From Sphaerolaimus hirsutus (Eukaryota; Nematoda; Chromadorea; Monhysterida; Sphaerolaimidae), in contig OZ038457.1 in assembly GCA_964036195.1 (NCBI GenBank), forward strand, positions 27,195,533 through 27,259,532: DNA of 64,000 bases, read 5' to 3'. Below, piece after piece: positions 1 through 12,528 of the stretch (the first letter of the stretch is position 1; each line of letters starts with the position of its first letter). Under the pieces are notes generated by a model. The model was not told where the DNA came from and did not search any database. It was given only the letters and a program-made list of their open reading frames with translations. The position numbers and the translations under genes were made by a program.

Positions 1-220
1 AAAGGGAAGCGAAACCTAGATGGCGCCAAAAAACCGGAATGCGGCGCGCAGCGGAAATACAAAATGCGTGCAAATACATGATGGTTAACTATAAGTTGTG
101 ATTTTTTTCAGAAATATCTATTTTTATGTTGACTAGTAATGTATTTATATCGCGTTTTGTGAATTGTTCGTGACTGAAAGTGAAGTTTGACATGAAATGC
201 TGTTTAAAAAGGGTTATAAC

Positions 221-816
221 TAGGGATGGCAAAAAATGTCTTTTTTACAACCCTGTCTTTAAAAAAAGATGGTCTTTTATTAAAAGCTCCCAATTATTGT
301 TATGAGACAACATATACAGGTATATCAGACAAGTACCAGTACTTTGTGATGTTAAATATAACCACAGAATGGCTGTGGAGCAATGGGATAGCATCATACA
401 TAAGTGGTGATTTCTGTCAAATATATTCATTTTTATGTCGACTCAATATGCATATTGCCTTTTGTCAAATGTTTGCGACTCAAGTGAAGTTTGGCATGGA
501 ATAGTGCTTAAATAAGATTGTAAGAGAAGGCTAATACAGTGTGAGTGATGTTTCACACTATAGAAGTATGTGGGAGCACATTACCTGGATATTATATACT
601 ACACTAACATATCACAGCTTATTATCATGCAATAGCATGAACAAATGGAAGATTTTTCACTAAAAATGCTTCAAAGACCAATGACAACAACCACCAATGT
701 GAAATTGCGCGCTTGTGTGCAAAAATTGCAAAATACATAGTGCATAAGTTCTAAAAATTTTGGCTGATGTTTTGTTTAAAAAAAAGATGGTTAAAAAAAG
801 ACATTGGCCATCCCTA
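221..816. mobile_element. hAT-like element, 8-bp duplication GTTATAAC
   Basis: Ends TAGGGATGGC...GGCCATCCCTA, flanked by GTTATAAC at 213-220 and 817-824, a perfect match. It is inserted into sequence that resembles its own interior (TGTGAATTGTTCGTGACTGAAAGTGAAGTT against GTTTGCGACTCAAGTGAAGTT), so it is a self-nested pair. Confidence 0.85.
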
Positions 817-2708
817 GTTATAACATTTAAGAGAAGGCTAATACATTGACAGTGATGTTTCACACTACTGTAGAAGTATGTGGGAGCACATTGGCTACAT
901 AAATATATCATATGCTACATTAACTAGAGAAGGCCAAACTATTTTAAAGGTTTTGAAATAAAAAAATGGTGTTGGGAGAAAACGTTTTTGCATCACTAAT
1001 CAGAACACTTGGAACCCTAATGGTAACCAACAACATTGAACCGAGCAGCATGCAATGGAACCATGTGTCGGGCTGATAAAATCTCACCCCATGCTGGTGG
1101 CAAATTATTTATGCTGATTATAAATAGGTTAAACATACTGGAGGATAATGGAAATTAAGGGCATTTATCACATGCATAATGCAGGGTTTGGGCAAAATTT
1201 ATGAGAAATTGTATTTTCTTTTTGTTGTTTCCACACATTTTGACACCAATTTTTTCATCTTATTTATCTTTTTTTCCAATTATTGTAGTTGGTCATTTTA
1301 TATTATAGTATTTATACATTTTTAAATACCATTTAAAATCGTAATCACCAGATCAACTACATACCAAATGTGAAAAACTGTTTCATTTGTTAGAATTTTA
1401 GTCATGCTGATTAAATTTTATTATCATTACTGTATTGCTTACATTATCCTCAGTAGCTCAAAATGACATTGTAAATTTATTTAATGTTTTATCAGTCTGT
1501 ATTTACTTCTCTTCTTGGTATCAGCTTAATTGTGTTCCCCCACAGAAAGAATAAACAATTTGGTCCAGCCAATTATATACATAGCGTGGCACCATGGATA
1601 GAATCCAGTATAAAATCAGAGTTGTTAAAGGAACTGAACTTTTTCAAAGTAAACGTGAACGTTAAGGTATTCTATTTGTACCCACCCCTGAGTACAGAAA
1701 ATGTTTTTTATGTAAGTAAATTTTTTTACTTTTGCGCTACATAAAAGCTGAGTAAACGTAATTACCACTATTTTTATTCAGGGAAAATGTAAAACAGAGA
1801 TTTTCAAATTTTGTACCCAGGAAAACGTAAAAATGAGTAAAAGTAAAAATGCTTTCCCTACCCATCGTAACTTCTATCATTTCCACTGGCATTATTGGGT
1901 AATTCTTATGAGTGGTTTTTGCTCCTTTGCACCTTAAAATTTTTCTCAATCACGTTTTCTGCATTTGCGTACTTTAAAAAGTACGCGTATAGGTTAGTAC
2001 TGGTATTTTTACAGAGGAAACATAAACGTATTTACTCAGTACTCAAGTATACATATTTTTCGAGTAAACATAAATACATTTAAACAAATATGTATAAAAT
2101 GACAATGCAAAATTCATGTAGACTAGAAAAAATATTTAAAAATAATCTTAAAATGTAAAATGTTTAGAAATTACAAACAAAACAACTTGTTTTCCTAAAT
2201 ATTGCCCAGGTGATATCAACGAGTTTCAGTGATATTTAACTCATTTCAATGATGAAAGTGTTGTGCAAGCTGCATCATGTGAAAATTCACGCACATTGCC
2301 TGGACTATTTCAGCTCAAAGTTTTTAAGATGTAGGGATAAGGGTTGGTTTTATAAAAATTCATTTTAGTAAAATTGTATAAAAATTGTATAAAAATTTTA
2401 TTGTTTTTTAATTTTATTCTTGTTTCATTTTATTTTATTTTATTCCCAAAAGTCATTAATAATAAAAAATGACACATTTTACAAAAATTTTACAAAAATT
2501 GTACAAAATTTTTACAAAAAATCAGAATCATGCATGCAAGGCCAGAAAAATGTTATAATTAGACCTATACATGAAAAACCTGTGACAAATTTTTCCCTTA
2601 CTTTTCAAAAGTTGCATGCAGTATGTATTGTTAGCTAGCTGCAAGTGTAAAGTTACAATTATTGATAAGAATGGTTTGCATTTTCAGTAGAAGGACTAGT
2701 GGAGTGTG
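817..2708. other. AT-rich repeats, no gene seen
   Basis: 1620-2090 holds GTAAACGTAAAAATGAGTA words like those in the CAGAGTTGT elements; 2340-2590 holds ATTTTACAAAAATT words that recur mirrored at 3190-3350. No frame with coding character was found on either strand. Confidence 0.6.
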
Positions 2709-3152
2709 CTGGGCACATTTGTAAAATGTAATGCAATTTGTCAATTGTCATGACAAATGTAAAGTAAAGAGTGTCAATTGTCATGCAAAATGTCAAGTGT
2801 CATGTCAAATTTCAAGCAAAGTGGCAATTGTCATGACAAATGTCACATAAAGTGTAAATTGTGTATCCAAATCTTGTGTTTTTGTATCCATAGTATGTGT
2901 TGTATCCAAATCTTATGTTTTTGTATCCAAATGTTCACATAAGATTTGGATTCAATAACAACATAATTTGGATACAAAACATAAGATTTAGATATAAAAC
3001 ATGAGATTTGGACACAATTTGCTTGACAATTGATACTTTATTTTTTACATGTCGTGACAATTTACACTTTACCTTAGATTTGTCATGACAATTGACACTT
3101 TGCATGACATTTTACATTACATTTGACACTTTACACTTGGGACTGCTCCCAG
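2709..3152. mobile_element. Long introner-family copy with internal word repeats
   Basis: Left edge CTG-GGCACATTTGTAAAATG; right edge CACTTGGGACTGCTCC-CAG. The interior is mirrored runs of TGTCAATTGTCATGACAAA words around a centre of AAGATTTGGATACAAAACAT words. The same AAGATTTGGATAC words occur at 27240-27300, linking the two sites. Confidence 0.5.
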
Positions 3153-3374
3153 ATCCATGAATAAACAGGTAGAAACTCAAGCAACCAGATAAAATTTTAC
3201 AAAAAATATGAATTTTTATACAATTTTACAAAAATTTTACAAAAATTCGAATTTTTATACAATTTTTATTTTTATTCTTAAATTTTCCATTTTATTTTAT
3301 TTTATTTTATTCTTGAATTTTCCATTTTATTTTTATTTTATTTTTATTTTTTTCTGAGATTTTGCCAACCCTGG

Positions 3375-4077
3375 TAGGGATGAAAAACGTTGTTTTTCAA
3401 TAACCCCGTTTACAAAGCGACATTTTTTAAAAATAAAACCATTTTTTAAAGTTCCAAAGTATGGTTGAGTCAACATGTACAGGTTTGTCAGAAAACTCAC
3501 AGTATTTTGTGATATTTTATGTAGCCAAAGCATGACCGTGGAGCCATGAGATAGGATGACAAATAATCATTCCTGTCAAAGAAATGCATTTTTTATTAGG
3601 GTGTCAACTTTCCATTTTCCATTTACCATTTCCGCAGACAACATTTTTCCATTTCGATTACCGTTTTCCAGCAGCTGATTTTTATTCTATTTCCGTTTCC
3701 GTTTTCCAAAAAAATTTTTTTTGACATCCTAGTTTTTATGTTGACTCATTGCATAAATATATCGCATTTGTTGAACGTTCGTGCTTCAAGTGAACTTCGA
3801 CATGGAATAGTGGTAAGAGAAGATAAGAGAACTTCATAAGAGAAGGCTGATACATTAGCAGTGACGTTTCACACTGTAGAAGTATGTGGGAGGGAGCACA
3901 TTGGCTGGATATTATATACTACACTAACATATCACAGTTTATTATCACACAAATAGCATAAACAAATGGAAGGTTTTAAACTAAAAAAGCCTCAAAATCA
4001 ATGAAAACAACCACCAATGGCAATGTGTATGAGAAATTGCATTTAAAACACACACCAGCCATCACTATTAAGATGCA
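3375..4077. mobile_element. Related hAT-like element with a second element inside
   Basis: TAGGGATGAAAAACG left and GCCATCACTA right, with interior homologous to 221-816 (same GGCTGATACATT-AGTGACGTTTCACACT stretch). No target duplication was visible. Another family member (3597-3731) sits inside it. Confidence 0.6.
3597..3731. mobile_element. hAT-like element with TTTCC/TTCCGTTT words
   Basis: Ends TAGGGTGTCAACTTTCC...TTTGACATCCTA, flanked by TTTTTTAT and GTTTTTAT (7 of 8). Same family as 59854-59999. Nested in 3375-4077. Confidence 0.7.
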
Positions 4078-4654
4078 CTTACTTTTACTCAAGAAGTATT
4101 TACATATACTCAAGTAACGATATTTTTTGTTTCCTGTCAAAAAGTGTAAGTTTCATTTAGAACAGTTTTCCAGGGTAAGAAGAAAAAATTTATAATGCAT
4201 TTTTCACATATTTTCAGGTGAAGGTACCTTAGTAGCATTTACTTTTTCCACACAAAAAATCAAAGTCAAAAATCCACTTGTACACTTTTTCTGTACTTCA
4301 CGTATAATTTTCAAAGTGTTCAATGCTCTAAACTAGGGATGGAAATAAGAGCTTTTTCAATGGCCCCACTTTAAAAAAGCGTTTTTTTACAAAAAAATGC
4401 CCAGATATTCCGGAACTTGCCCAGCATTTCACTTTCACACTCAAAACACACTGCCTTCACAGCAGTGTAGTCTGGTGAACATTTTTTGTGACTTTTTGCC
4501 CATTTTAACATTCAAAATCATTGTTTCGGGCTGTGTATGTATTCACTTATGTACCTACTTTGAAGTACTTTTTCCTTTTTTCTGCTTCTATACTTTGAAA
4601 ATCCCAATAGGTATATTGTACCCCCAGCCCCAACACCCCCAGAAATTTTTTGTA

Positions 4655-5232
4655 ACTAAACAGGGTGCACGCCAGGTCCGCCACCCAAATTCTGAGTCGG
4701 TGCCGGACGCCATCTCTCCAGTTGTAGTGGGGGGATTTATTCGAAATTTTGAGGGCATATACTCGAAACCCACCCACTACTATACACGGGCTGGGGAAGG
4801 TCGGCGACCCACCTGAGTGTGGGTCGCCGTATAAATGAATAGTTTTTTGAAAAAATCGCTGTCCACGCGAGGTCCGCCACCCGTTGTTTTTTTTGATATA
4901 ACGGGCTGCTAAACTAAAACTGTTGGGGGGAATTGATCGAAATTTTGAGGGGGTGTACACGACACCCCCACTACTTTTCACGGAAGGTTGAGCCCCCTGG
5001 CGACCTCCCTGAGAGTGGAACAGCGATTTTTTCAAAAAAAAACTATTCATTTATACGGCGACCCACACTCAGGTGGGTCGCCGACCTTCCCCAGCCCGCA
5101 TATAGTAGTGGGTGGGTTTCGAGTATATGCCCTCAAAATTTAGAACAAATCCCCCCACTACAACTGGAGATATGGCGTCCGGCACCGACTCAGAATTTGG
5201 GTGGCGGACCTGGCGTGCACCCTGTTTACTAT
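4655..5232. repeat. Foldback with GGTGCACGCCAGGTCCGCC arms
   Basis: Arms of about 280 bp: CAGGGTGCACGCCAGGTCCG left, CGGACCTGGCGTGCACCCTG right, nearly perfect over GCCGGACGCCAT and GGGGGGATTT. Open frames here are artefacts of the high GC content. It is embedded in a decayed TAGGGATGG element starting near 4334. Confidence 0.8.
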
Positions 5233-5338
5233 CCCTCCGAAGGCACAATTTGCTATCTATCTAATGCCACAGAACAGATGGTCTCAGAACAGTTAAATAG
5301 ATAGTTTGAGTGCTAGGGGTAGATAGATAGCTGGGGGG

Positions 5339-5715
5339 TGCACTGATACGCACATCTGCCCGATATGCACATTTGCCCGTTTTTTTCACTTGACACTTTT
5401 TCAAGTGATTTTCAGATATGAGTTAAGTAAAAAAAGTTGCGCAATGACATTAGTGAACTTTTTTCACTTAACTCATATCTGAAAATCACTTGAAAATATG
5501 TCAAGTGAAAAAAAACAGTGAAAAATAGCCATTTTTCACTGTTTTTCACTTGACACATTTTCAAGTGATTTTCAGATATGAGTGAAGTGAAAAAAGTTCA
5601 CTAATGTCATTGCGCAACTTTTTTCACTTTACTCATATCTGAAAATTACTTGAAAAAGTGTCAAGTGAAACAAACGGGCAAATGTGCGTATCGGGCAGAT
5701 GTGCGTATCAGGCCT
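5339..5715. repeat. Four-fold palindromic repeat of TTTTCACTTGACAC words
   Basis: Outer arms GATACGCACATCTGCCCGATA / TATCGGGCAGATGTGCGTATC enclose two successive inner hairpins of TTTCACTTGACAC...TCACTTAACTCATATCTGAAAATC. Nothing coding is present. Confidence 0.8.
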
Positions 5716-8700
5716 GCCCGAGATAGCTGAGCTTTTAACGAAGGTTACCCACAACTGACTAAACCTAACCAAAATACTGAAAAATTCTAGAAATTTTTCT
5801 GGCTAGTGCTATTTTAAAAAAGCAACCGTTTAAAAAAGTGGTTGAGAAAAAGCGTCCTCTTCTTAACAACTGTGTAGCACATCTGCATGTGCATCAATAC
5901 TAGTAGAGAAGCATTGCTTATCTTATCAACATGATGGCAGTAGCAACTTACTTGGTACTTGAGCGGTGCTCATGAGTGTGTTCCACTTTTCATCCATGAC
6001 GGTTTACATGCTCACAGTGTCATCTAAAATTCTCTGTTTTACTTGCTGAAACGTATGGTTTTCAAGCCCCAGACATGTTTTTACATGCCAAATTGATATG
6101 ACACTTTTCATCCCACGGTATAGCAGTAAAGTGCCAAAGTATTACAGTTTGCAAGCCACAGACATGCCAGATAAATATGCCACATTTCATGTTAAAATAT
6201 ACCAGTTTACTTGCCAAAGAGTCATGGTTTACAAGCCATATGAATTTGTTGTATGACACGATTTATGGTTAAATTATAACCATAGATACCATTGATCAAA
6301 TGCACACGTGGCACAGTAAAAAACGGCACCAGACTCAGCCTTTCCATGCACACCAGGCACAAAATCAATCATAATCAACGATGCTTACCTACTGACAAAA
6401 TTGAAGTGTGTACTGCAGGGATATGTTGAATTTTGACCCTTCGAGTGGTTGGATAGATAGCTGAGCGGCCTTCAGGATAGATAGATAGATAGCTGGGTGG
6501 TTTGGGGGGTAACCCCCCCCCCCATTCGAGACCCCTGGTGTGTAGGATAGGGGGACTCAGAACTGATGATGCCTGAACCCCCTACACTCAACGGTCTTTT
6601 GGAAATGCTGAAACCATTGAACCACATTGAGGTAAAATTGGTTTTGCTGGATCAGAATATTTAGAACACATGTAGAACATGCAAAAAAAGCCTTAATGCA
6701 AGAAAATCACGTGGTAAAAATTTTTGGTTAGTAAAGTTGGACAGATTGGATGAAAAGGGGCACATTAAATTAGCATGAAAACCATTGCGAGTACATTGGC
6801 ACAAACATACAAATTTGGCTTGAAAAGTGGCATTCTTTTAGCAAGTAAAGTGACATACTTTGGATGAAAACCGGCACAGTAAGAGAAGCAAGTAAAGTGT
6901 CACACTTAGCTAGTAAAGTGTCACAAAATAACACAAAAACCGCATGTAAAGCGTACGGGATGAAAAATGAAAATTGCTCGTGCTCATCTCTCCACGTATT
7001 TACTATGGAATCGTGGTGTTCTTATATATTTATACCTACAAATACTATGTAATGCATTTCTGTATACGTGTATTTTTGGAAAGTGTCTCAACTATATGGT
7101 AAAGTAGGATCGTATAGTTGAATTTTTCCCAATTATGGGTGTCTGGCGGGGAAAGTTTTACCCTTCCGTTTTCCATTTTCTGATTGCTTTGTCGCGAATT
7201 TTCTTTTATACCTCTCTGCTTTTCAATTTCTGTCTTCATTTCCTGTTTCTGCTGCATTTTTCACTTTTATAGCACGATTGTGGCTGACATATGTTACACT
7301 GATAGTATTTGTAGGTCTCAGTTCACCGTAAAATTAACGCTATTTTTCTTTATTTTATGGTTCATTTTTCGAATTTAATTGTGCCTTGGTACTATTTAAA
7401 TATTATATTATTTGGCTCAGTGTATGGTATTAGATACAAAGTGGCGCCCAGTGCATTCAAGTGCAAGAAAACATCGCACACGCAGTGAAACTAGAAATCT
7501 GAGAGTAAACCATTTCTAAATCTGGGCAATAGTTTTCCTGTTTCAAATTACAATGGGCTGTTTATCACATTATCCATCATTAATGCACTGTGCTTTTGTG
7601 TTTTCAGCACTCTTATTTCCCTCAGCCATGCGATGGTTCTGCAAGTTGAATGCATGTATGAGAGATAGAAACCTCAGTAATCAGAACACATGCGTCCCTA
7701 CCTACCGTATATCCTCGAATAAGTCCCAGGGGAGTTATTTTTGGCGAGTTATTCGAGGGGGTGTATTTGAAGGCACAAGTTTTTTTTCGTATTAACCACA
7801 ACTAGCATTCTAAAAATCTCTGGGAGTTTTATACTTTAAAAAATCCCAGAAAATATAATTAAGTATACCTATATATTTAATTATATTTATATTTTTACTG
7901 AGATTTTTCAGAGAGATTTAATTATATTCTCTTTTTGAGAGATTTTCTGAGATTTTTAAAAATATCAGAAAATTTCTCAAATTCTGATATTTATATTTAT
8001 TTATATTTTTTCCAGGTTTTTAAGGAGATTTAATTATATTTTATTTGTGAGAGATTTTCTGAGATTATATTTAATTATATTTTCTAAAAATCCGCCATTT
8101 TTTGGAACGCTAACTACAACGAATGATTGATCAATATATTGTATGAACGGTATTGAAAATACCTAGTTGAATACAGAAACTTGTAAATCTGAATATATAT
8201 TCCATAATTCACGCTGGCAATGAAATCATGCTGGTAAACATCAGCTGCAACGGAATACTATTTTAAACCTACACACCTACATGGATAGATTTCTCAACCA
8301 TCAAAGAGGGAAACTTTTTCGAGGGGAAGTTATTTTTTCCTCAGTCAGCTAAAAGGGGGAGTTTTTCGAGGGAGGACTTTTTCAAGGATATACTGTCTAT
8401 AAACACATGCAGATGCGGCATCAATGTCAGAATGTATCTTATTGAAAGAAGTCCAGTCTAGCTAGTGATAAAAAAGTGCTGGCACTTTGGCGTGAAAAAC
8501 CAATAGTGCCATGGCAAATGGTGTTTAGTGCCAATAATCCCACTGCCATAGTAAATGCCACTAAGCCAAGATTGTGGAAAAATAAATGCACAAAAAATAA
8601 AACACCAACAGTGTCAAAGCAAAGAAATGGTGAAAATCACACAGGTGCCATGGCGCTTTTGCACCACGTGTCCTGTCATATGAACCTTCCTGATGCGAAT

Positions 8701-9009
8701 AACATTCTTGGTCATACAGTTATGCGCTAAAGAAATGGCTCCATGCTAACGCTAATCTATTTCGTACATACATATTTCCTCAATAATCTACTCTGACATT
8801 TACAGCACTTTTTATACTTAATGTGCAACGCACAAAAGCTTAAACTGCAGCCCGCACTACCTGAACGTAATTTGACGATTTATATTCCAGCTAAACGATA
8901 ATATTCTATTCCTATAAAATACATGATAAAACATTAATCTTAAAAATAATACATGTGGCCAACTAATATCAATAAAATAATGACGCCAACCAACCATTAA
9001 TATGTAATT
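5716..9009. other. Gene-free repeat region
   Basis: 5990-6920 repeats GATGAAAAGTGGCAC / GTGCCAAAGT words in mirrored halves; 6430-6540 has GATAGATAG words; 7705-8395 is a decayed CCGTATATCC element. 7000-7600 and 8400-9000 show nothing recognisable. Confidence 0.55.
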
Positions 9010-9649
9010 GAGGCGTCTAATTCTAAAAGTCGACAAGTCCACAAAATGTGATTTTGAGTAAATCGCATTTTAAGTTTCGAACCCAATTCCAGGCCCGTGG
9101 TGCGTGTCCAATTTGGCTCTCTCATGCTTTTCATTAAGTTCCATATGTTGACAATAAAGTGTCAAATTTTCAGCCCCAAATCTCAACGTATATGTGAAAA
9201 ATGGGGTGTCCATAAAATTCCATTCGGTCAGAGCAAAACTGTTTTGGGAGGGAAATGGACTTGTCGCCTTCTTGCACGCGAGAACATTTTTGTTCCCGCC
9301 CGCGTTGCGCCTCCCTTATGGGAAATTTATGCGCTTCTCGACTTTTAGAAATCGGTGCCCATAGTGGACTTATCACATTTCTTGCGTTTTTTTCCCATAA
9401 AAAAAGGATGCGCAGGATGGACTTGTCGACTTTTAGCCCAAAACTAAGTGGACTTGTCGACTTCTTGCCCAAATTTTTTGCATTTTTCCCAAAAAATGTC
9501 GAATTTGGCACTATGCCATATGGGCATGTGTGGTCAAAAAATTTATGGAAAATGATGAAAAATGTGCGGAAGTAGCCCCAGATGACGTTTCCGGGCCTAA
9601 CTCGAAATTTTCATATTTGGACTTGTCGACTTTTAGAATTGGACGCCTC
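9010..9649. mobile_element. GAGGCGTC-type element, AATT duplication
   Basis: GAGGCGTCTAATTCTAAAAG left, CTTTTAGAATTGGACGCCTC right, flanked by AATT. The word TGGACTTGTCGAC(TTTTAG) recurs five or more times. It ends about 55 bases before the membrane-protein ATG. Confidence 0.8.
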
Positions 9650-9703
9650 AATTATTAATGCAGAACTATCTCTAATCATCGCATACTAAAAACGGCCAGC
9701 CAC

Positions 9704-11954
9704 ATGACTTGCGTTCACCGGGTGCCACTCTCAGACCCTGCAAAAAGTCCTGAAAAACGTCAAATGTCGTGCAGAGTGTCAAAAGTCCTGCAAAAATGCT
9801 CTGTAAAGCGTTTGCAACTTTGCAGGGCATTTTGCAAGAGATTTTTACATTTCACATGGCATTCTACAGGGTGTGGAAGTGCCGCAGGGCACCTTCGTGC
9901 TGACTGCAGTAGCATTCAGCTGCATTGCTGGACTGGCCACTGGCTTGGGAGTTGTCATGGTGTGTGGGTCACTTTTTGTGTTGTCTGTAAGCCAATGCTG
10001 TTTCATTTGAGTCTAGATTTGATGGCTGCATAAAGTGGACAAGTAGTTAAGTCAATCGACAAACAAACATACAAGTGACAAATATTTTTAATCACAATTT
10101 TACTTGTCACTTATGAGTTTTCTTTTAACCTGACTTACTGTCAACTTGACTTACCACTTGTCACTATTATCCCCCTTCCTCACTCATTACGTCCAAGATA
10201 ATGCAATAATGACCCATTCTATGCAACCAACATGCTTTCCCCACCATTATCATTCCAGCTGCTGAGTTTTCAGAACAGTACACAAAAATATCAATATGAT
10301 GGTTCATAGTTGCCATTCAGCATTAGTAAGCATATTTTTTAAGAAAAATATTTACATCTCCTTTCATGTCTGCCACAAAACAAAAACATCTGCAATTACT
10401 TATTCAACTGTACTTTGCACAGATAGACATCAACCAACACGGGTGGGGACTGTATCTAGTCCTTCTATCCCTGGTACAAATTCCGCAAATGGATGAGTAA
10501 AAACATTTTGGAAAAGAGAAGTGAAATGGGAAGTGAAGTGAGAAGTAAAATAAAAAGTGCGACTTGAAATGAAAAGTAAAATCATATGAGAAGTGAAATG
10601 AGAAATAAAATCATATATGAGAAGTGAAATGAGGAGTAAAATCAGAAGTGAAAAATGAAATGAGAATCAAAAGTGAGAAGTAAACAGTGTTAAATCTTAA
10701 AAGCAGAGTAAACTGTTCACTTCTCATTTCACTTCTCACTTTTCACTGGTCACTTCTCGTTTGCCTCCTCCTTTCAGTGCTCACTTCTCACCTCTAAACT
10801 GGCTTTTCACTTGTCCACTTGCGGAATTGACCCCTGGTGATCCTGGTGCTGCTGGTGGCAGTGGGTGTGGTGGGGCCAGAGAGAGATGGGCGCACAAAGA
10901 GCAAAAAAGCCATGGCCAAGGCTATGAGAAACACTGCCAAGGCACACACTGGATTACTGAAAGCACCGAGTATTACTGGTGAATAAAAGTTTTGTAGAGA
11001 AATTACAGCATAACCATACCATACCCAACCCAAAATCTGTGACTAATGGTGCCATGGGGCTGGCCCAAAGATGACACTGGTGCTTGACACTCATTTTCCT
11101 GATGTGGCTGCCTAAGAAATGCTGTCAAAGAGCATTGGAGCCATCTTCAATCTCTGCTAAGATTAGGGCTCGAACGATATGACTTTTCAATATCGATATT
11201 TGATATTTTTTCAAAATTTTCGATATCGATATTCGATATTCTATATGAAAAAATGGTCGATATCCGATATTCGATATTCGATACGATATATCGTTTGAAC
11301 CCTAGCTAAGATGGCAAAAGACCAGTGCTAGTAGGGAGTGGGTAGGGGATAACCTCCAAAAAGCTCCAGTTATCTATTTTGGTATTTATGCTCAGGCAAA
11401 CTTTTAGCCTATTGGAGCCTGAATCCCAGCAGAAAATTTTTTCATTTATCTGTTTCTCAACAGGAGTGATTTACTACATATCTATCTGAACACTAGCAAA
11501 TGTCCAAACTTGTGATACCCCAGCACCTGACACCACTTTTCCTGGCACTTATTCATTGGTACCCAACTTCTTCCCACCCAAAATTAAAGGCAGAATGGAT
11601 GAAATCAGTGAGTCAGGCATGAGTGAAATGCCCACCACCACAATCACCCAGCAACAATTTATGCAAAAACCAAGCACTGCGTCAATTTGGTGCACTGAGA
11701 ATTTAAAGCACAGCCCTATCAAAGAATTGAGCAGTTCTGACAACATTGTCAGTAATGACATTGTTGTCAGAAAAGACAATATTGTCAGCATTGAGAAAAA
11801 TGACATTCCTGGGCATACTGATGGCAGTTTTTCTGGCAACATGGGGATCAGATTGACTCCTGATTTGGACGGTGGTCTAATTCTGACCAGTGTGACAAGT
11901 GTGGCAGATGTGGAAAGAATCAGCTTTGATTCCACTACAGATGTGGCATTGTAG
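9704..11954 (+). CDS. Two-membrane-helix protein of unknown function, five exons
   Basis: I do not recognise the family. Proposed exons are 9704-9721, 9888-9986, 10423-10473, 10837-10978 and 11590-11954, giving 224 residues in one frame; the first exon is only six codons and may extend upstream. Exon 2 encodes one hydrophobic segment (about residues 8-38). Exons 3 and 4 together encode a second (about residues 47-68, core LYLVLLSL joined to VILVLLVAV). A basic stretch (KSKKAMAKAMR) and a long polar Ser/Thr/Asp-rich tail follow, probably cytoplasmic. Intron 1 is a complete introner-type element. Intron 3 (10474-10836) is a related element that begins GT but ends CTG, not AG, so its splicing is uncertain. 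The last intron holds a hAT-like element. An AATAAA lies at 12236-12241. Exon 4 could instead end at an in-frame TAA at 10984-10986. Confidence 0.55.
9722..9887 (+). mobile_element. Introner-type element A1, exactly one intron
   Basis: The 166-bp segment begins GTGCCACTCTCAGACCCTG and ends CAGGGTGTGGAAGTGCCG then CAG, so the ends are imperfect inverted repeats. The interior repeats AAATGTC/TGCAAA-like words, as in the other copies. The donor GT is the element's first base pair and the acceptor AG is in the terminal CAG. Removing it joins codons for ...VHR to GTFVL in phase 0. Left edge triplet is CGG, right edge CAG. Confidence 0.75.
10474..10836 (+). mobile_element. Sister introner family element B1 with CTG duplication
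   Basis: Starts GTACAAATTCCGCAAATGG and ends CCACTTGCGGAATTGACCC, then CTG. CTG also precedes it (10471-10473). The interior is AGAAGTGAAATGAGAAGTAAAATC words on the left mirrored by CACTTCTCATTTCACTTCTC on the right. Removing 363 bp joins LYLVLLSL to VILVLLVAV, restoring a membrane helix. Unspliced, the frame meets TAA within ten codons. Confidence 0.7.
11164..11304. mobile_element. hAT-like element made of TCGATAT words
   Basis: 141 bp with ends TAGGGCTCGAACGATAT...ATCGTTTGAACCCTA. GCTAAGAT flanks it exactly on both sides (11156-11163 and 11305-11312). The interior is almost only CGATATTCGATAT words. It lies in the last intron of the membrane-protein gene. Confidence 0.88.
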
Positions 11955-12375
11955 AAATGAGAGGAATGGTAGCCCACACTTATGTGCCTCAATCCTTGGT
12001 AGGGTATATTTTACTTTCTTACTACAGGTGCCTTCATTTTCTACACCATTATGGATATACTTTATTATTATTTATAGGATATACATATGACCCATTATTA
12101 ATACCTAGTTTCTGTTAACATGTCATGATATAACTTCAATTCAGACACCAGCTTGACATATTCCGCACACTTATTATATTTGGTCTGTGAACACTGTGTT
12201 TCTCTTGGTGATGGCTAACACATCAGTGCATTGAGAATAAATTAAGATTGAATGATACATTAATTTTCATTGTAACACATCCTGCTGTCAGTACAGAAAA
12301 TGTACAAAAAAATTTTTTGCCAAAAAAAAACATGATACTCAACCAACCCTCAACTCAACCAACACATCTTCACAG

Positions 12376-12528
12376 CTATCTCACAAGGAAAACCACAATG
12401 AAATTGAGCCAGCTGGGGATGTCAGTGATGGTGGACATGGCAGGCAGAGTGGTGGATTGGGAGCAGCACATGAAACTGCCAGTGTGAGTGACCTGGGCCA
12501 AGCTGTGCTACAGTACTACTACAGATGA
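12376..12528 (+). CDS. Possible extra 3' exon of the two-helix membrane protein gene
   Basis: After a plausible acceptor (TTCACAG) a 50-codon open frame runs to TGA. Its composition looks protein-like (LSHKENHNEIEP, then Gly/Ser-rich, ending LQYYYR), similar in style to the polar tail encoded at 11590-11954. It could be an alternative last exon, spliced in phase 0 from a GT such as the one after residues STTD near 11943. It may equally be chance or old coding sequence. The AATAAA at 12236 lies before it, which argues for a second isoform rather than a constitutive exon. Confidence 0.25.
   Translation, partial: LSHKENHNEIEPAGDVSDGGHGRQSGGLGAAHETASVSDLGQAVLQYYYR

Noticed and set aside
4397..5304. 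Overlapping open frames of 120-167 codons
   Set aside because: They fall in a GC-rich foldback whose two arms give mirrored frames; no domain or codon pattern supports a gene.
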